The notes: generated by a model from the letters alone, not told the origin. A stretch of 64,000 nt of DNA from UBA7332 sp051657165 (GCA_051657165.1 JBOFKD010000111.1:1-64000); one strand, 5' to 3'. Positions 25,858 to 34,543 are shown, numbered from the stretch's first letter. Translations and numbers: made by a program.

Positions 25858-25912
25858 TTTATAAAATAAGTGCAGTCTGGCGTCAAACGTCAGACTGCAC
25901 TTATTTTATAAA
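25858..25912. terminator. Exceptionally long bidirectional terminator
   Basis: Two perfect 22-bp arms (25858-25879 and 25891-25912) around an 11-base loop. The inner part is AAGTGCAGTCTG/CAGACTGCACTT and the outer part is A/T, giving U tracts both ways. It separates convergent genes and overlaps the 3' end of dacB. Confidence 0.93.
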
Positions 25913-27333
25913 TCATTATCGAGGGCCTTTAACCACTTTTCGATTCGTGTTCTTACAACACTATGCGTGACATCGAAGTTATTAACTATGATCACAACAG
26001 CATATCTCTTTCCGTTCTTATCCAGATAGCCGGCATAGCTCAGGACTCCTCCCATTGAGCCACTTTTCAGTTTCAACCGGTTCCCCATAGAGCCGTCTTT
26101 GAATAATGATCTGACGGTTCCTTCTTTTCCAACTACCGGAATCGAACGGTAGAAATCAGAAGCGATAGTTTTATCCTTCATACATAAAGCAAGCATGCGC
26201 GACAGATAATCTGTAGTTACACGATTTAACGGAGAAAGTCCGCTACCGTCGAATATACGCATTCCTCCTTTAGATAATCCTTTGGATTCCCAGAAAGCAT
26301 ACTCCTGCATGACTCCTTTTTCAAAAGTATTCGGCTGTTGTGTATCTTTCTGCGCAATAAGCCGTAAAAGCCCATCTGCAAAAAGGTTATTACTATTAAA
26401 ATTGACAATCTTGACGATCTCTTTAAGAGGTGGAGAAGGGTAGGAGGTATCTAATAAAGTACCCGCATATTTCTTCTCATATTCCGTCATCCAGGAACCG
26501 CCAACAGCGATTCCTGCATTTTCAAAACATTTACTCAGTCCCGATATCAACACAGCATTCGGATCATACATATCCCCTTTAATCGTAAACCGCTCTCTGT
26601 TAGCAGGAATACTACCATATATAAAGCGCTCCTTCTGAAAAGGTGCACCATAGATATAAGCACTGTCTTTGGAATTAGAAGCTGCTATTAATCCAGGAGT
26701 CAGGCTCATTCCAGGCACTTCAGGATTGACGGCTATAACTTCAGGTACAGTTCCGGCTTTTCCGGATCTGAAAGACAACTCATACATATTATCTTTATAA
26801 TTAAGACCCCATATACCGGCTCCGTAATAATTCCCCATATCTTCCCATATCCATTTCGGAGAAGAAACTTCGGTCCCGTAAATACTATTATCCAGAATCA
26901 CATTTCCCGAGATCCTTTTTATCCCTTTTTTCTTTAATAAACCGGTAACATAGTCTGCGAATGAAGATTCTCTGTTAAAATAACGGGAATCAATAGTTGG
27001 ATCACCCTTCCCCTCAATAATGAGATCACCCGACAGTATGCCATCAGAGATGTTTCCGGTGTAACGTAATGGTGTTTCAAATACATAATCTCCTCCATAC
27101 ATGCCCAAAGCCGAAGCTGTAGTCAAAAGTTTTAATACTGAAGCAGGAATTACCCTTCGATATGAATTCTGGTTATATACGGACTTCATACTCTCAACGT
27201 CAATCACAGAAACCGACACATCTGAGTAATCAAAATCTGCTCCTTTAAAGAAATCTGAAACTTCAGTTTGTGCATAACTTTTTGGAAAGATTAAATAGAA
27301 GAGTGTAAATAATAGCAGTATCTTTGTTTTCAT
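25906..27333 (-). CDS. dacB: D-alanyl-D-alanine carboxypeptidase/endopeptidase (PBP4 type, family S13)
   Basis: 475-residue periplasmic penicillin-binding protein that trims or opens peptidoglycan cross-links. Signal peptide MKTKILLLFTLFYLIFPKSYAQ; Ser65-Val-Leu-Lys68 is the SxxK motif, SNN in NFNSNNLFADG is SxN, and KSGSMGGVLSYAG is the KTG-type motif. The large insert between SxxK and SxN is typical of S13. ATG 27333 was chosen; the frame extends 39 codons upstream without protein character. A TAGATTTG box lies at 27360-27367. Confidence 0.93.
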   Translation of the reverse strand: MKTKILLLFTLFYLIFPKSYAQTEVSDFFKGADFDYSDVSVSVIDVESMKSVYNQNSYRRVIPASVLKLLTTASALGMYGGDYVFETPLRYTGNISDGILSGDLIIEGKGDPTIDSRYFNRESSFADYVTGLLKKKGIKRISGNVILDNSIYGTEVSSPKWIWEDMGNYYGAGIWGLNYKDNMYELSFRSGKAGTVPEVIAVNPEVPGMSLTPGLIAASNSKDSAYIYGAPFQKERFIYGSIPANRERFTIKGDMYDPNAVLISGLSKCFENAGIAVGGSWMTEYEKKYAGTLLDTSYPSPPLKEIVKIVNFNSNNLFADGLLRLIAQKDTQQPNTFEKGVMQEYAFWESKGLSKGGMRIFDGSGLSPLNRVTTDYLSRMLALCMKDKTIASDFYRSIPVVGKEGTVRSLFKDGSMGNRLKLKSGSMGGVLSYAGYLDKNGKRYAVVIIVNNFDVTHSVVRTRIEKWLKALDNDL

Positions 27334-27410
27334 CAGATTTTTAGATATGTTTGCATTCGCAAATCTAATAAAAAAAGGTATAAAAAACATCCTAACATCC
27401 ATATTTTCCA

Positions 27411-27992
27411 ATGATTTACAACGAAACGAAAATGCACGAGCGTCATTCACGTGGTCGTATTGAAGTAATATGCGGATCTATGTTTTCGGGCAAAACCGAA
27501 GAATTAATCCGCCGAATGAAACGTGCAAAGATTGCACGTCAGTCCGTAGAAATCTTCAAACCTACTGTTGACACGCGCTACTCCAGTGAAGAAGTCGTAT
27601 CCCACGATAAGAATTCGATACCTTCATCTCCGGTCGATAACTCAAGCAGTATTTTGCTTCTCTCTGCAAATGTAGAGGTTGTCGGGATTGATGAAGCTCA
27701 ATTTTTTGATCACGGATTGGCTGATGTCTGCAACCAATTGGCAAATAACGGTGTTAGAGTAATTGTAGCCGGATTGGATATGGATTTTAAAGGAGTTCCT
27801 TTCGGACCAATGCCAGCATTATGTGCTATTGCAGATGATGTCACGAAAGTACATGCTATTTGCACACGTTGCGGCAATCTGGCCAGCTACTCATACCGTC
27901 TGGTACACAATGACAAGCAAGTTCTTTTAGGCGAAAAAAGCGAATACGAGCCGCTTTGCCGGACTTGCTATCTGGAAGCCAACGCACAATAA
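27411..27992 (+). CDS. tdk: Thymidine kinase
   Basis: 193-residue type II thymidine kinase of the dTTP salvage pathway. Walker A IEVICGSMFSGKTEEL, catalytic acid in GIDEAQFFDH, lid VAGLDMDFKG, and the zinc site CTRCG...CRTC. The start could be ATG 27411 or 27432; the former matches the usual N-terminal extension. The next gene, a membrane transporter, begins 18 bases downstream. Confidence 0.96.
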   Translation: MIYNETKMHERHSRGRIEVICGSMFSGKTEELIRRMKRAKIARQSVEIFKPTVDTRYSSEEVVSHDKNSIPSSPVDNSSSILLLSANVEVVGIDEAQFFDHGLADVCNQLANNGVRVIVAGLDMDFKGVPFGPMPALCAIADDVTKVHAICTRCGNLASYSYRLVHNDKQVLLGEKSEYEPLCRTCYLEANAQ

Positions 27993-28010
27993 CTAAACCT
28001 ACTTAACATT

Positions 28011-29138
28011 ATGGATTCTTTTGAAAGAAAACCTTTTACTTTTGATCGGGTGATTCGCATTATCATATCACTCCTTATAATTTTCGGACTGCTATGGTTC
28101 ATCAACCGGCTAAGTTCTGTACTTATCACATTCTTTGTCGGATGGCTTATAGCCTATATGCTGAATCCTTTCGTAGAATTCATTCAGTTTAAGTTGCGCG
28201 TTAAAAACAGAGTCGCTTCTATCTTCATTGCGCTTGTATTGGTAATTGCTGTAATCGTAGGGGGAATAGCTGCGCTTATACCTCCTGTCACTGCAGAAAT
28301 AAACAAAATGACAGACCTGCTCCATAATTATCCGGGATCAGCAGGATATATACCCTTTATACCAACTGATCTTCAGGATTTTATTTCTGAAAAAGTCAAC
28401 CTGGCCGAATGTATTAAATACATGAATAAAGAAGACTGGGAAAAGTTAATTCAGGATCTCTTTCCTAAAGTCATGTCTATTTTTTCGAGCTCCCTGAGCT
28501 GGCTCTTCGGATTGTTTGCTTCTTCGATTACATTATTATATGTATTTTTTATTCTGCTGGATTACGATAAAATATCCAAAGGTTTTATCAATATACTTCC
28601 GGAACGTTACCGTTCAGATGTGTCGGGACTAATGGATAATCTGGAGTATTCCATGAACAGTTATTTCCGCGGACAGGCAACAGTTGCCTTTTTTGTAGGC
28701 ATTCTTTTTGCTATCGGATTTAATATCATAGGATTGCCGCTGGCTACGTTGCTTGGCCTTTTTATTGGACTTCTGAATATGGTTCCATACCTTCAGACTC
28801 TTGGCGTGATACCAACAGCGATGTTGTGTATTATCAAATCGGCAGAAACAGGCAGTAGCTTCTGGGGGCTATTTGCGGCAGCAATAGCAGTATTCGGGAT
28901 TGTTCAGATCATACAGGATGGATTCCTTACTCCGAAAATTATGGGAAAAATAACCGGACTAAATCCGGCCATTATCCTTCTTTCTCTTTCTATATGGGGA
29001 AGCCTTATGGGTATTGTCGGTATGATTATTGCGCTACCGATGACAACGCTGATCATCTTCTATTATGAGCGTTACATACTCAATATTGATAAAAAACCCA
29101 TAAGAAACAGCCAGAACGAAGCCAAAAAGCAAAAATAA
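28011..29138 (+). CDS. AI-2E/PerM family membrane transporter
   Basis: 375-residue polytopic inner-membrane protein of the AI-2 exporter/PerM superfamily (old UPF0118). About seven to eight transmembrane helices: two at the N-terminus (RIIISLLIIFGLLWF), a central soluble helical part (residues 90-150) and a C-terminal bundle with GLLNMVPYLQTLG and QDGFLTPKIMGKITGLNP, the family hallmark. Some members export AI-2 and others Na+/H+; luxS is 3 kb upstream but in another unit, so AI-2 export is only a possibility. Probably co-transcribed with tdk. Confidence 0.9.
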   Translation: MDSFERKPFTFDRVIRIIISLLIIFGLLWFINRLSSVLITFFVGWLIAYMLNPFVEFIQFKLRVKNRVASIFIALVLVIAVIVGGIAALIPPVTAEINKMTDLLHNYPGSAGYIPFIPTDLQDFISEKVNLAECIKYMNKEDWEKLIQDLFPKVMSIFSSSLSWLFGLFASSITLLYVFFILLDYDKISKGFINILPERYRSDVSGLMDNLEYSMNSYFRGQATVAFFVGILFAIGFNIIGLPLATLLGLFIGLLNMVPYLQTLGVIPTAMLCIIKSAETGSSFWGLFAAAIAVFGIVQIIQDGFLTPKIMGKITGLNPAIILLSLSIWGSLMGIVGMIIALPMTTLIIFYYERYILNIDKKPIRNSQNEAKKQK

Positions 29139-29169
29139 TATAAATAGAAAAGCTTTTTATTCGCTTTTC

Positions 29170-29200
29170 TTGTCCATTAAATCTAAATGCTCTATCTTTG
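29170..29200 (+). promoter_or_regulatory. Promoter of tRNA-Lys copy 1
   Basis: TTG (29170-29172) and, 20 bases on, TATCTTTG (29193-29200), the Bacteroidota consensus, 30 bases before the tRNA. Confidence 0.75.
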
Positions 29201-29230
29201 CAGAGCATTTGAGAAATAATGTATGTCGCT

Positions 29231-29303
29231 GATTCGCTAGCTCAGCTGGTAGAGCACAACACTTTTAATGTTGGGGTCCTGGGTTCGAACCCCAGGCGGA
29301 TCA
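29231..29303 (+). tRNA. tRNA-Lys (anticodon TTT), copy 1
   Basis: Acceptor GATTCGC/GCGGATC (one G-T pair), anticodon stem CAACA/TGTTG around CTTTTAA, giving TTT. Leader, tRNA and terminator are repeated almost unchanged at 32306-32456 and, inverted, at 42526-42676. Confidence 0.97.
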
Positions 29304-29304
29304 C

Positions 29305-29342
29305 AAAAAAGGAGTTAAGATTATTCTTAACTCCTTTTTTTT
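29305..29342 (+). terminator. Terminator of tRNA-Lys copy 1
   Basis: AAAAAAGGAGTTAAGA/TCTTAACTCCTTTTTT hairpin directly after the tRNA. It also faces the stop codon of the convergent SDR gene. Confidence 0.9.
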
Positions 29343-29344
29343 AT

Positions 29345-30124
29345 TCAATCTAAAGTCTGAATGCCTCCGCCATTTACAAATAACACCTGCCCGCTAACCC
29401 ATGAAGATACGGGCGAAGCAAAATACAAAATAGCACCTGTTATATCTGAAACTTCACCCAAACGTTTAATCGGAGTATGCGCGAGCATTCGCTTCTCAAT
29501 CTCAGGAGTCATTACACTTTCAAGAGCATGCGTGCGTGTAGCTCCCGGTCCCACATTATTAATACGAACACCAAAAGGTCCGAAGTCAAAAGCCAGATTA
29601 GCAACCATATGATTCAATGCAGCCTTTGATGCAGCATATGCACTCATATCAGGACTTTTATTTATACTCCCCATCGAAGTGATATTTATAATACTACCAT
29701 ATCCCGATTTAGCCATATAAGGAACAGCCAGCTGACATAGCCTCCATGCACTAAAAACATTAAAATTAAAGATGCGCTCAAAATAAGCCAGATCAATCTT
29801 AAATGGATTTTCTTTACCACCGCCACCACCACCGGCATTATTGACAAGGATATTTACTGTACCAAATACTTCAACAGCTCTTTCTATCAGATTAACCAGG
29901 TCTTCATCCTTTAACACATTACAAGCTACTGCAACTGCTTTTCCACCTGATGAATTAATTTCATCCGCAACAGCCCGTGCCTTCTCCTCAGAAAGATCAC
30001 TCACAACCACAGAAGCTCCAGCCTGAGCTAAAATCTCACAGCTACCCTTTCCAATACCATCACCACCTCCAGTGACAACAGCTACTTTTCCACTCAGATC
30101 AAATAAGTAATCCAGTTTTGACAT
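29345..30124 (-). CDS. Short-chain dehydrogenase, 7alpha-hydroxysteroid dehydrogenase-like
   Basis: 259-residue NAD(P)-dependent oxidoreductase. Rossmann motif TGGGDGIG, NNAGGGGGG, catalytic Ser in NITSMGS, and YxxxK in YAASK. From memory of E. coli HdhA, several stretches agree closely: ASVVVSD, NNAGGGG, MTPEIEKRMLAHTPIKRLG (HdhA: ITPEIEQKMLQHTPIRRLG) and SSWVSGQVL...GGG. A bile-acid 7alpha-HSDH is therefore a reasonable guess, but other secondary alcohols remain possible. It stands between tRNA-Lys copy 1 and a divergent fucosidase gene. Confidence 0.85.
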   Translation of the reverse strand: MSKLDYLFDLSGKVAVVTGGGDGIGKGSCEILAQAGASVVVSDLSEEKARAVADEINSSGGKAVAVACNVLKDEDLVNLIERAVEVFGTVNILVNNAGGGGGGKENPFKIDLAYFERIFNFNVFSAWRLCQLAVPYMAKSGYGSIINITSMGSINKSPDMSAYAASKAALNHMVANLAFDFGPFGVRINNVGPGATRTHALESVMTPEIEKRMLAHTPIKRLGEVSDITGAILYFASPVSSWVSGQVLFVNGGGIQTLD

Positions 30125-30319
30125 ATTCTTTTATTGTTAGATGAAAGGAAATCATATCAATGGAAAACAGCAATAAAACTTCATATGTTCGTCAATGACA
30201 ACAGATTAACAACCAACAACACTTAGAAATACAGAAATAGAAAACAAATGAGAAAAACAAAACAACAATATACCTTAATATTATAAATAAAACAATATCG
30301 TTTATCTGCCTCGTTTTCC

Positions 30320-30327
30320 TATATTTG
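30320..30327 (+). promoter_or_regulatory. -7 element of the fucosidase promoter
   Basis: TATATTTG 40 bases upstream of ATG 30367; no convincing -33 box. Confidence 0.5.
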
Positions 30328-30366
30328 CTACCGGACATACTTAAAACCAAATAAAATCTATTCCAC

Positions 30367-32118
30367 ATGAACTTTCAGAAAAAATTAATGATTTCTGCAT
30401 TAACAATTTTACAACTCAATGCTTTTTCAGCGAACCATCCGGAAAAAGGAATTGAAAAACTACAACAAGTCTATATATCTGCAACCGACATTCTGAATCA
30501 GGTTCAGAAACCTTCCGAAATCCACAAGGCTATTAAACAGTTAAGCCGCATACAGAAAAAGTACGAGAAAGATAAAGAGCTCCGTGATGTAATATCCTCA
30601 TATAGCTCTTCCGAAAAAGATAATTATAACGAAGCTCTCAGATTGCTGTCAAATATGAATGATGCCGCAAAAAGACTCGCTATGGCCGGTATTCTTCAGG
30701 GAGGTATCTGTGGAGAGACATACAATTCATTCTCCAATCTGTTCAGTCTTAAAGAAGATATGAATGAAATCCGTACTTCGGAAGAGGGTGCACCATACGA
30801 AAGTAAAGAGCAACGCGACAAGCGAATGAAATGGTGGAGAGACGGTAAATTTGGTATGTTTGTCCATTACGGATTATATTCTGCATTAGGAGGACGAGTC
30901 AATAATAAGAACTATGAAGGCTGTGTTGAATGGATTCAAATGCAGTCCGGCCTGGACAGCGCATCGTATGTATCAGCAGCACTGCCTGAATTCAACCCTA
31001 AGAGCGGAATGGCCGAAGAGTGGGTTAAACTTGCTAAAGAGTCAGGATGTAAATATATCGTTCTGACAAGCCGTCACCATGAAGGATTCAATATGTTTGA
31101 CACTCAATATTCAGATTTTAATGTAAAGAAAACCAAAGGAATAGACATAATAGATGAGTATGCGAAAGCCTGCCGGAAGCATGCTGTTAAAGCGGGTTAT
31201 TACTTTTCAACCATCGACTGGAATCATCCTGATTATGATCCGACAGGATCAGGTATTTCTTATCCAAAAGGAAATTATGAGGCCGAAAAAAAAGGAGAAC
31301 GCTTTTTTGGAAATCATGAAAGGTATAAAGAATACCTTTATAATATATTTAATGACCTGAATTCTAAGTATAAGGTTGATCTTGTATGGTGGGACTTCAG
31401 TCAGCCTAAATTTCAGGGAGATAAAGCATGGGGCGCTACACGACTTATGAAGAATCTGTTTGACCATAATCCGGATGCCATTCAGAATAATCGTCTTTAT
31501 CATTCTGAAAATCATCTGAGCGAAGGAGGTATTCGGGTAACCCCAACCTGGAAAGGAGATTATTCAACAGCTGAACACCATGTTCCGGCTACAGGAATTG
31601 ACGGAGACTGGGAAGCTTGCCAGACTTTAAACGGAACATGGGGATATTCATCTCTTAATCAGAGATGGAAATCTTCAACAGAGCTTATACGCGAACTAAT
31701 TGATGCCGTCAGTCGCGGTGGAAACTTCTTATTAAATATAGGGCCTGAACCTGATGGTAGTATTCCGGCTGAAAGCATTCGATTATTTCGCGAAATAGGT
31801 AAGTGGGTTAATACAAACGGAGAAGCAATTTACGAAACCAGAGCTAATCCGTTTAACACTGAGCTAAAATGGGGACGTGTAACCCGTAAAGATGATAATA
31901 CCATTTACCTGATTATATATGAGAAGCCTGAAAATGGTCTTATTGAAATACCGTGCACATTCTCCGGTAAAACGAAAGCGACTCTTTTAGTTAACGATAA
32001 ACCGGTTGACCTGATTTCTCACGAAGAAGAAGGTAAAAGTATGATCGATATCCGAAATATAGAAATGCAGGATGCTGCAACCGTCATCAAGGTTAAGGGT
32101 AAGCGGATCATGTTATGA
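30367..32118 (+). CDS. GH29 alpha-L-fucosidase, secreted
   Basis: 583-residue glycosidase predicted to remove alpha-L-fucose from host or plant glycans. The signal peptide (MNFQKKLMISALTILQLNAFSA) is followed by an unusual helical region of about 120 residues, then the GH29 TIM barrel beginning WWRDGKFGMFVHYGLYS. Family signatures: TSRHHEGFNMFDTQYSDFN, DWNHPDY and VDLVWWDFSQ, whose Asp (about 343) is the expected nucleophile. A C-terminal beta domain follows. It is not in a SusCD locus here and is flanked by tRNA-Lys cassettes. Confidence 0.93.
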   Translation: MNFQKKLMISALTILQLNAFSANHPEKGIEKLQQVYISATDILNQVQKPSEIHKAIKQLSRIQKKYEKDKELRDVISSYSSSEKDNYNEALRLLSNMNDAAKRLAMAGILQGGICGETYNSFSNLFSLKEDMNEIRTSEEGAPYESKEQRDKRMKWWRDGKFGMFVHYGLYSALGGRVNNKNYEGCVEWIQMQSGLDSASYVSAALPEFNPKSGMAEEWVKLAKESGCKYIVLTSRHHEGFNMFDTQYSDFNVKKTKGIDIIDEYAKACRKHAVKAGYYFSTIDWNHPDYDPTGSGISYPKGNYEAEKKGERFFGNHERYKEYLYNIFNDLNSKYKVDLVWWDFSQPKFQGDKAWGATRLMKNLFDHNPDAIQNNRLYHSENHLSEGGIRVTPTWKGDYSTAEHHVPATGIDGDWEACQTLNGTWGYSSLNQRWKSSTELIRELIDAVSRGGNFLLNIGPEPDGSIPAESIRLFREIGKWVNTNGEAIYETRANPFNTELKWGRVTRKDDNTIYLIIYEKPENGLIEIPCTFSGKTKATLLVNDKPVDLISHEEEGKSMIDIRNIEMQDAATVIKVKGKRIML

Positions 32119-32305
32119 GAATAAATCAGCGCTTTGCACAGGAATGGAGAATATCTTATACACATATATATTTCTATGTTCTCCATCATAAACAGAATAA
32201 ATTATTAGAGACTCTATGTTCTAAAATTGAGACAATTAACTTAATGGCTTAAATAAATATGATATTTTTTCGCCCATATATAAGTAAAAATCCAATTATT
32301 TACTC

Positions 32306-32313
32306 TATCTTTG
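32306..32313 (+). promoter_or_regulatory. -7 element of tRNA-Lys copy 2
   Basis: TATCTTTG with the same 30-base leader as copy 1. The region upstream of the -7 box is not duplicated and lacks a clear TTG at -33. Confidence 0.6.
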
Positions 32314-32343
32314 CAGAGCATTTGAGAAATAATGCATGTCGCT

Positions 32344-32416
32344 GATTCGCTAGCTCAGCTGGTAGAGCACAACACTTTTAATGTTGGGGTCCTGGGTTCG
32401 AACCCCAGGCGGATCA
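32344..32416 (+). tRNA. tRNA-Lys (anticodon TTT), copy 2
   Basis: Same tRNA sequence as 29231-29303, in the same orientation, 3.1 kb away. Repeat element B begins 107 bases beyond its terminator. Confidence 0.97.
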
Positions 32417-32417
32417 C

Positions 32418-32456
32418 AAAAAAGGAGTTAAGATTTATTCTTAACTCCTTTTTTTT
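32418..32456 (+). terminator. Terminator of tRNA-Lys copy 2
   Basis: AAAAAAGGAGTTAAGA/TCTTAACTCCTTTTTT hairpin, one base longer in the loop than copy 1. Confidence 0.9.
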
Positions 32457-32562
32457 CGTATCATAACGCCTGAAAACACATATAAAGCTGAAAGATATTT
32501 ATTAATGACATAATCATTCCGTTTTACAAGTAGTAACCTATATTCCTTCTTTGGGAAATAGT

Positions 32563-33303
32563 AAAAAAACAATACACAGAGTTTTTCTGTTTTAATTGCC
32601 ATCAATTGCCATTGGAGCATATTTTACATATAATCAACTGTATAACAATTATTTAAAGTATGACAATTGATATGGCAAATGCTATGGCAAATCAATTTCA
32701 TTTGCCATGAATTGCCATAGTATTTGCCATAATGCATCGTGTTGATAATTAGTATCTTACATAGCTTTTTTAGCACGTATGGCAAATGATGGCAATTAAA
32801 AATCAAAAACTTCATGTAGTGTTTTTTTGTAAACGAAAGGATAGTCTGAATTTTCATACGTATAAACGTGCGCGTTCATTCCTATGAACGTACAAGATCA
32901 TTTAAATGAAAATATATTTTCATACTTATGAACGCGCAAGTTCTTTTAAATGAACTTTCTAAGGTATACGTATAAAAAATTAACCGCATTTGTATGCCGT
33001 GACTTTTACTGAAAAGGTTGACAGATTCAGTTTACAGTGCATTATAATTTGGATCTGGTGTTAATCGCTAAATTCAGGACGATACAAAAATGCGTGTTTC
33101 TGCTCAACGAAATACGTGTTTGCGCACCGGGAAATACGTGTTTTGATGGGAAGAAATACGTATTTCGTAGCAAAGATATACGTATTTCATAGTTGAGAAA
33201 TACGCATTTCGTGGCAGACAAATACGGGAATAAATAAATTTATATCCGTATTTGTCTGAATAGAGATACAGGGATATTTTTATTCCCATCCGGTTCTTTT
33301 GGG
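32563..33303 (-). repeat. Phased-dyad element family 1, copy B (inverted)
   Basis: Reverse-oriented, diverged copy of 4153-4907. Block 1 has ten units with centres at 33093.5, 33115.5, 33137.5, 33159.5, 33181.5, 33203.5, 33225.5, 33247.5, 33269.5 and 33291.5, all exactly 22 bases apart; nine are CG-centred and the one at 33269.5 has decayed to CA. Block 2 has seven dyads at 32859.5, 32881.5, 32903.5, 32925.5, 32947.5, 32969.5 and 32991.5, again exactly 22 apart. Block 3 contains the ATGGCA/TGCCAT palindrome centred near 32695 and TGTTGATAA at 32740-32748. The same end as in copy A faces a tRNA terminator. Confidence 0.88.
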
Positions 33304-33520
33304 AAGGTTGTTACTTCAGCGTTTACCTTGGTGGTATTTTAAGGGAGCCATATTTTAAATACGCGCGGCTTGCATTGAAGCATCCGTTTATTTTCTCACT
33401 TCAAAACACGGACTATATCTATCCGCTGATCCGAAAATCAGAGTGAAAATAATTCATAGAATACGTATGATTATTCTTCTGAACAAATTATCCTCTCTAA
33501 TTTATATTATCCTGAATTAT
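33304..33520. other. Intergenic region with a possible family 2 remnant
   Basis: No gene seen. ATACGTATGATTA at 33461-33473 equals the left end of element C (21095-21107), but no phased array follows, so it may be a remnant or chance. Confidence 0.35.
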
Positions 33521-34033
33521 TCAGAAATGGATATATCCTGAAATATCGTCTAACGATCCCGGCACAAATTCATTTACCTGAACATATTGAGCAGGAAAAC
33601 TTTCATGCCGGATTCCATATTCTGATGCAGGATGAAAACCTAATCTTTGATAATACTCCGGATCCCCTAAAAGGAAAACAGAAGTATATCCCATTTCCTT
33701 TGCTATACGAATGCCTTCTTGCATGAGTGATCTTCCAATTCCTTTATTCCGGTAAGCAGACAAAACAGAAAGAGGAGCAACCATTAATGTTATGAAGTTA
33801 CTTTCATCCGGTTTTGTCACAGAAGTACGCGTAAACATAATATGTCCGGTAATAATACCATCTGATACAGCCACTAAATCCAGTTCGGGAATATATGTAT
33901 CTCCTTCTCTTAATCTGACTGCAAAATTCTGCTCATCACCATCACTATGCTCAGCTGTCTCAAAAGCTGTTTTAATCACTTGATAAACTTCAGAGAAATC
34001 TTCGGGAGCAGTTTGTCGAATTTTAAAATCCAT
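33521..34033 (-). CDS. GNAT-family N-acetyltransferase
   Basis: 170-residue acetyl-CoA-dependent transferase. The acetyl-CoA loop is visible as LSVLSAYRNKGIGRSLMQEGI (motif A, R-x-x-G-I-G), preceded by the strand ITLMVAPLSV and followed by VFLLGDPEYYQRLGFHPAS. The last segment is typical of the YhbS-like group, whose substrates are mostly unknown. Monocistronic; divergent from arsR and separated from element B by about 220 bases. Confidence 0.92.
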   Translation of the reverse strand: MDFKIRQTAPEDFSEVYQVIKTAFETAEHSDGDEQNFAVRLREGDTYIPELDLVAVSDGIITGHIMFTRTSVTKPDESNFITLMVAPLSVLSAYRNKGIGRSLMQEGIRIAKEMGYTSVFLLGDPEYYQRLGFHPASEYGIRHESFPAQYVQVNEFVPGSLDDISGYIHF

Positions 34034-34146
34034 TCTATAAAGTATATTTAATACACCTAAAGTACAAATATTTATCGCACCAACAAGAATACATATGAGG
34101 AACTTTAGATATTAATTATTATTATTTTAAAGCATAACAGGATATT

Positions 34147-34164
34147 GTTCGTATATTTGCGAAC
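34147..34164 (+). promoter_or_regulatory. arsR promoter with overlapping ArsR operator
   Basis: TTCG-TATATTTG-CGAA (34148-34163): inverted arms flank the -7 box TATATTTG exactly, and one further base pair (G..C) extends the dyad. The same design recurs at 34527-34542. A repressor bound here would cover the -7 element. Confidence 0.8.
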
Positions 34165-34176
34165 AAATAAGTTTCT

Positions 34177-34500
34177 ATGAAAAAGAAATATACAGAAAAG
34201 GAAGAGCTGACAGCACGTTTTGCCAAAGCTCTGGGACATCCTGCACGTATTGCCATACTGAAATTTCTGATCGAACAGGATAGTTGTTTTTTTGGCGATA
34301 TACATGAGGTACTACCCATCGCAAAAGCAACCGTTTCACAACATCTTTCAGAGCTGAAAGAATCGGGATTGATTCAAGGAGAGATCATGCCACCAAAAGT
34401 AAGATACTGTATCAACCACGAAAACTGGAAACTGGCGCAGATGCTTCTGAATGAACTATTTGCCGGCTATAATCCGACGACGAAAAAGTGTTGCGAATAG
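34177..34500 (+). CDS. arsR: ArsR-family repressor
   Basis: 107-residue winged-helix metalloregulator expected to repress its own operon until arsenic binds. The HTH is ATVSQHLSELKESGLI (residues 52-67). The classical ELCVCDL metal site is absent: the alpha3 region reads DSCFFGDIHEV with a single Cys37, and a vicinal pair Cys105-Cys106 ends the protein. The inducer site may thus use the C-terminal pair, as in other atypical ArsR proteins. Start 13 bases after its operator. The next three genes complete an arsenic module. Confidence 0.93.
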   Translation: MKKKYTEKEELTARFAKALGHPARIAILKFLIEQDSCFFGDIHEVLPIAKATVSQHLSELKESGLIQGEIMPPKVRYCINHENWKLAQMLLNELFAGYNPTTKKCCE

Positions 34501-34526
34501 AAGCAACATTTTTTACACCTTCACTA

Positions 34527-34543
34527 TTCGTAGTTTTGCGAAC
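34527..34543 (+). promoter_or_regulatory. Second ArsR operator-promoter, for trx-arsC-permease
   Basis: TTCG-TAGTTTTG-CGAA (34527-34542) has the same arms and spacing as the site before arsR, with a TAnnTTTG -7 box inside. It lies 28 bases upstream of ATG 34571. Confidence 0.78.

Noticed and set aside
33104..33289. 61-codon open frame on the minus strand
   Set aside because: Same situation in element B; sequence follows the phased palindromes, with no start signal or conserved protein.
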